From Chloroflexota bacterium (GTDB lineage Bacteria; Chloroflexota; Anaerolineae; Anaerolineales; Anaerolineaceae), in contig JAGVUS010000172.1 in NCBI GenBank assembly GCA_019136175.1, forward strand, positions 1 to 6,433: a stretch of 6,433 nt of DNA, in the 5' to 3' direction. A model generated the notes under the pieces. The model was not told the DNA's origin. It worked only from the letters and a program-made list of their open reading frames with translations, and did no database searches. Below are positions 5,978-6,433 of this stretch, piece by piece. The stretch's first letter is position 1. Each line of letters starts with the position of its first letter. The translations under genes were made by a program, and so were the position numbers.

Positions 5978-6433
5978 ATGAAACCATGGCGTTTCCTGAC
6001 TGTCCTGCTGGTGACAGCCTTCCTGCTGATCCCTGTATTCCAGGGAAACGCGGCACCAACCACCGAACCATCCGCTCAGGCAGGTTCAGACATCCACGAA
6101 GCGATTACCACAGCAGTCATGGATTCCATGGAGAAGCACACGGATGTGCTGGCTTTCCAGTTGTTTCATATGCAGGTGTACCAGATCTTCCTGGCAGAGG
6201 ATGAAAAGCAAGCTGTCATATGGCTTGCTGCGGTGGACGAGGAGAGCGGAGAGGTGGTGGCAGCGGAACCAGCGCTGGCAATTGCAAACCTGGTTGGGGA
6301 AGACCCCACCCAACCTTCTGCATGGAAAATCACCCTCCAGGCAGATGAAGCCTGGAATGATGTCCTGAGTTCAGTACCGGAGACCCTGATCACCAGGGAA
6401 CACCGCGAGACGTATATGAGCCCGGCGATCTCG
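5978..6433 (+). CDS. Secreted protein of unknown function, N-terminal part (runs off the window)
   Basis: The frame from the ATG at 5978 stays open for 152 codons to the last base of the window, so this is the 5' part of a longer gene. The start is well supported by the AGGAG at 5967-5971. Residues 1-25 form a classical signal peptide: basic n-region (K2, R5), hydrophobic core 6-21, and a small-residue cleavage site at GNA-A or NAA-P (25/26 or 26/27). The mature part begins with a Thr/Pro/Ser-rich stretch (27-37) and then a mixed region with DEKQAVIWLAAVDEESGE (75-92) and WKITLQADEAW (112-122). I recognise no catalytic motif. In comparable secreted proteins such a region precedes a peptidase (for example M23) or wall-binding domain, but nothing here shows which, and the assignment is left open. 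With a 9-nt gap after holA it is probably in the same transcript. Confidence 0.8.
   Translation, partial: MKPWRFLTVLLVTAFLLIPVFQGNAAPTTEPSAQAGSDIHEAITTAVMDSMEKHTDVLAFQLFHMQVYQIFLAEDEKQAVIWLAAVDEESGEVVAAEPALAIANLVGEDPTQPSAWKITLQADEAWNDVLSSVPETLITREHRETYMSPAIS

Overview
The window reads as ordinary bacterial chromosome of about 50% GC, with dense single-copy genes and no mobile elements, CRISPR array or phage genes. The gene set (a fused Dpp-type permease carrying an M28-like domain, a short single-span LCP protein, a divergent delta subunit of DNA polymerase III) would suit a monoderm lineage such as Chloroflexota/Anaerolineae. That placement is inference from protein character, not from a search.

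Layout. Positions 28-60 hold a hairpin terminator that could work in both directions. A complete tRNA-Pro(CGG) follows on the minus strand (66-140), with its own near-consensus promoter (152-181) in the 49-nt gap before the next gene. Most of the left half (190-3762, minus strand) is one uninterrupted 1190-codon gene. It joins a DppB-type permease, a DppC-type permease, an extra transmembrane anchor and a large extracytoplasmic M28-peptidase-like domain. A 158-nt divergent promoter region (3763-3920) separates it from a plus-strand series: an LCP (LytR-CpsA-Psr) family protein (3921-4823), the delta subunit of DNA polymerase III, holA (4910-5968), and the start of a secreted protein that runs off the right edge (5978 onward).

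How the parts relate. The permease fusion appears to be transcribed alone: its upstream neighbour is divergent and its downstream neighbour is a tRNA with its own promoter. Its ATPases and any solute-binding protein must therefore be encoded elsewhere. The LCP gene concerns the cell envelope. holA has a good promoter of its own and is tightly coupled to the secreted-protein gene, whose Shine-Dalgarno overlaps the holA stop codon.

The most interesting object is the permease-permease-M28 fusion. Its peptidase-like domain keeps the M28 framework (GANDNASG, E..EGL-like, HTPEDT) but has replaced three of the five expected zinc ligands. It therefore looks like a membrane-tethered pseudo-peptidase built into an oligopeptide-type transporter.
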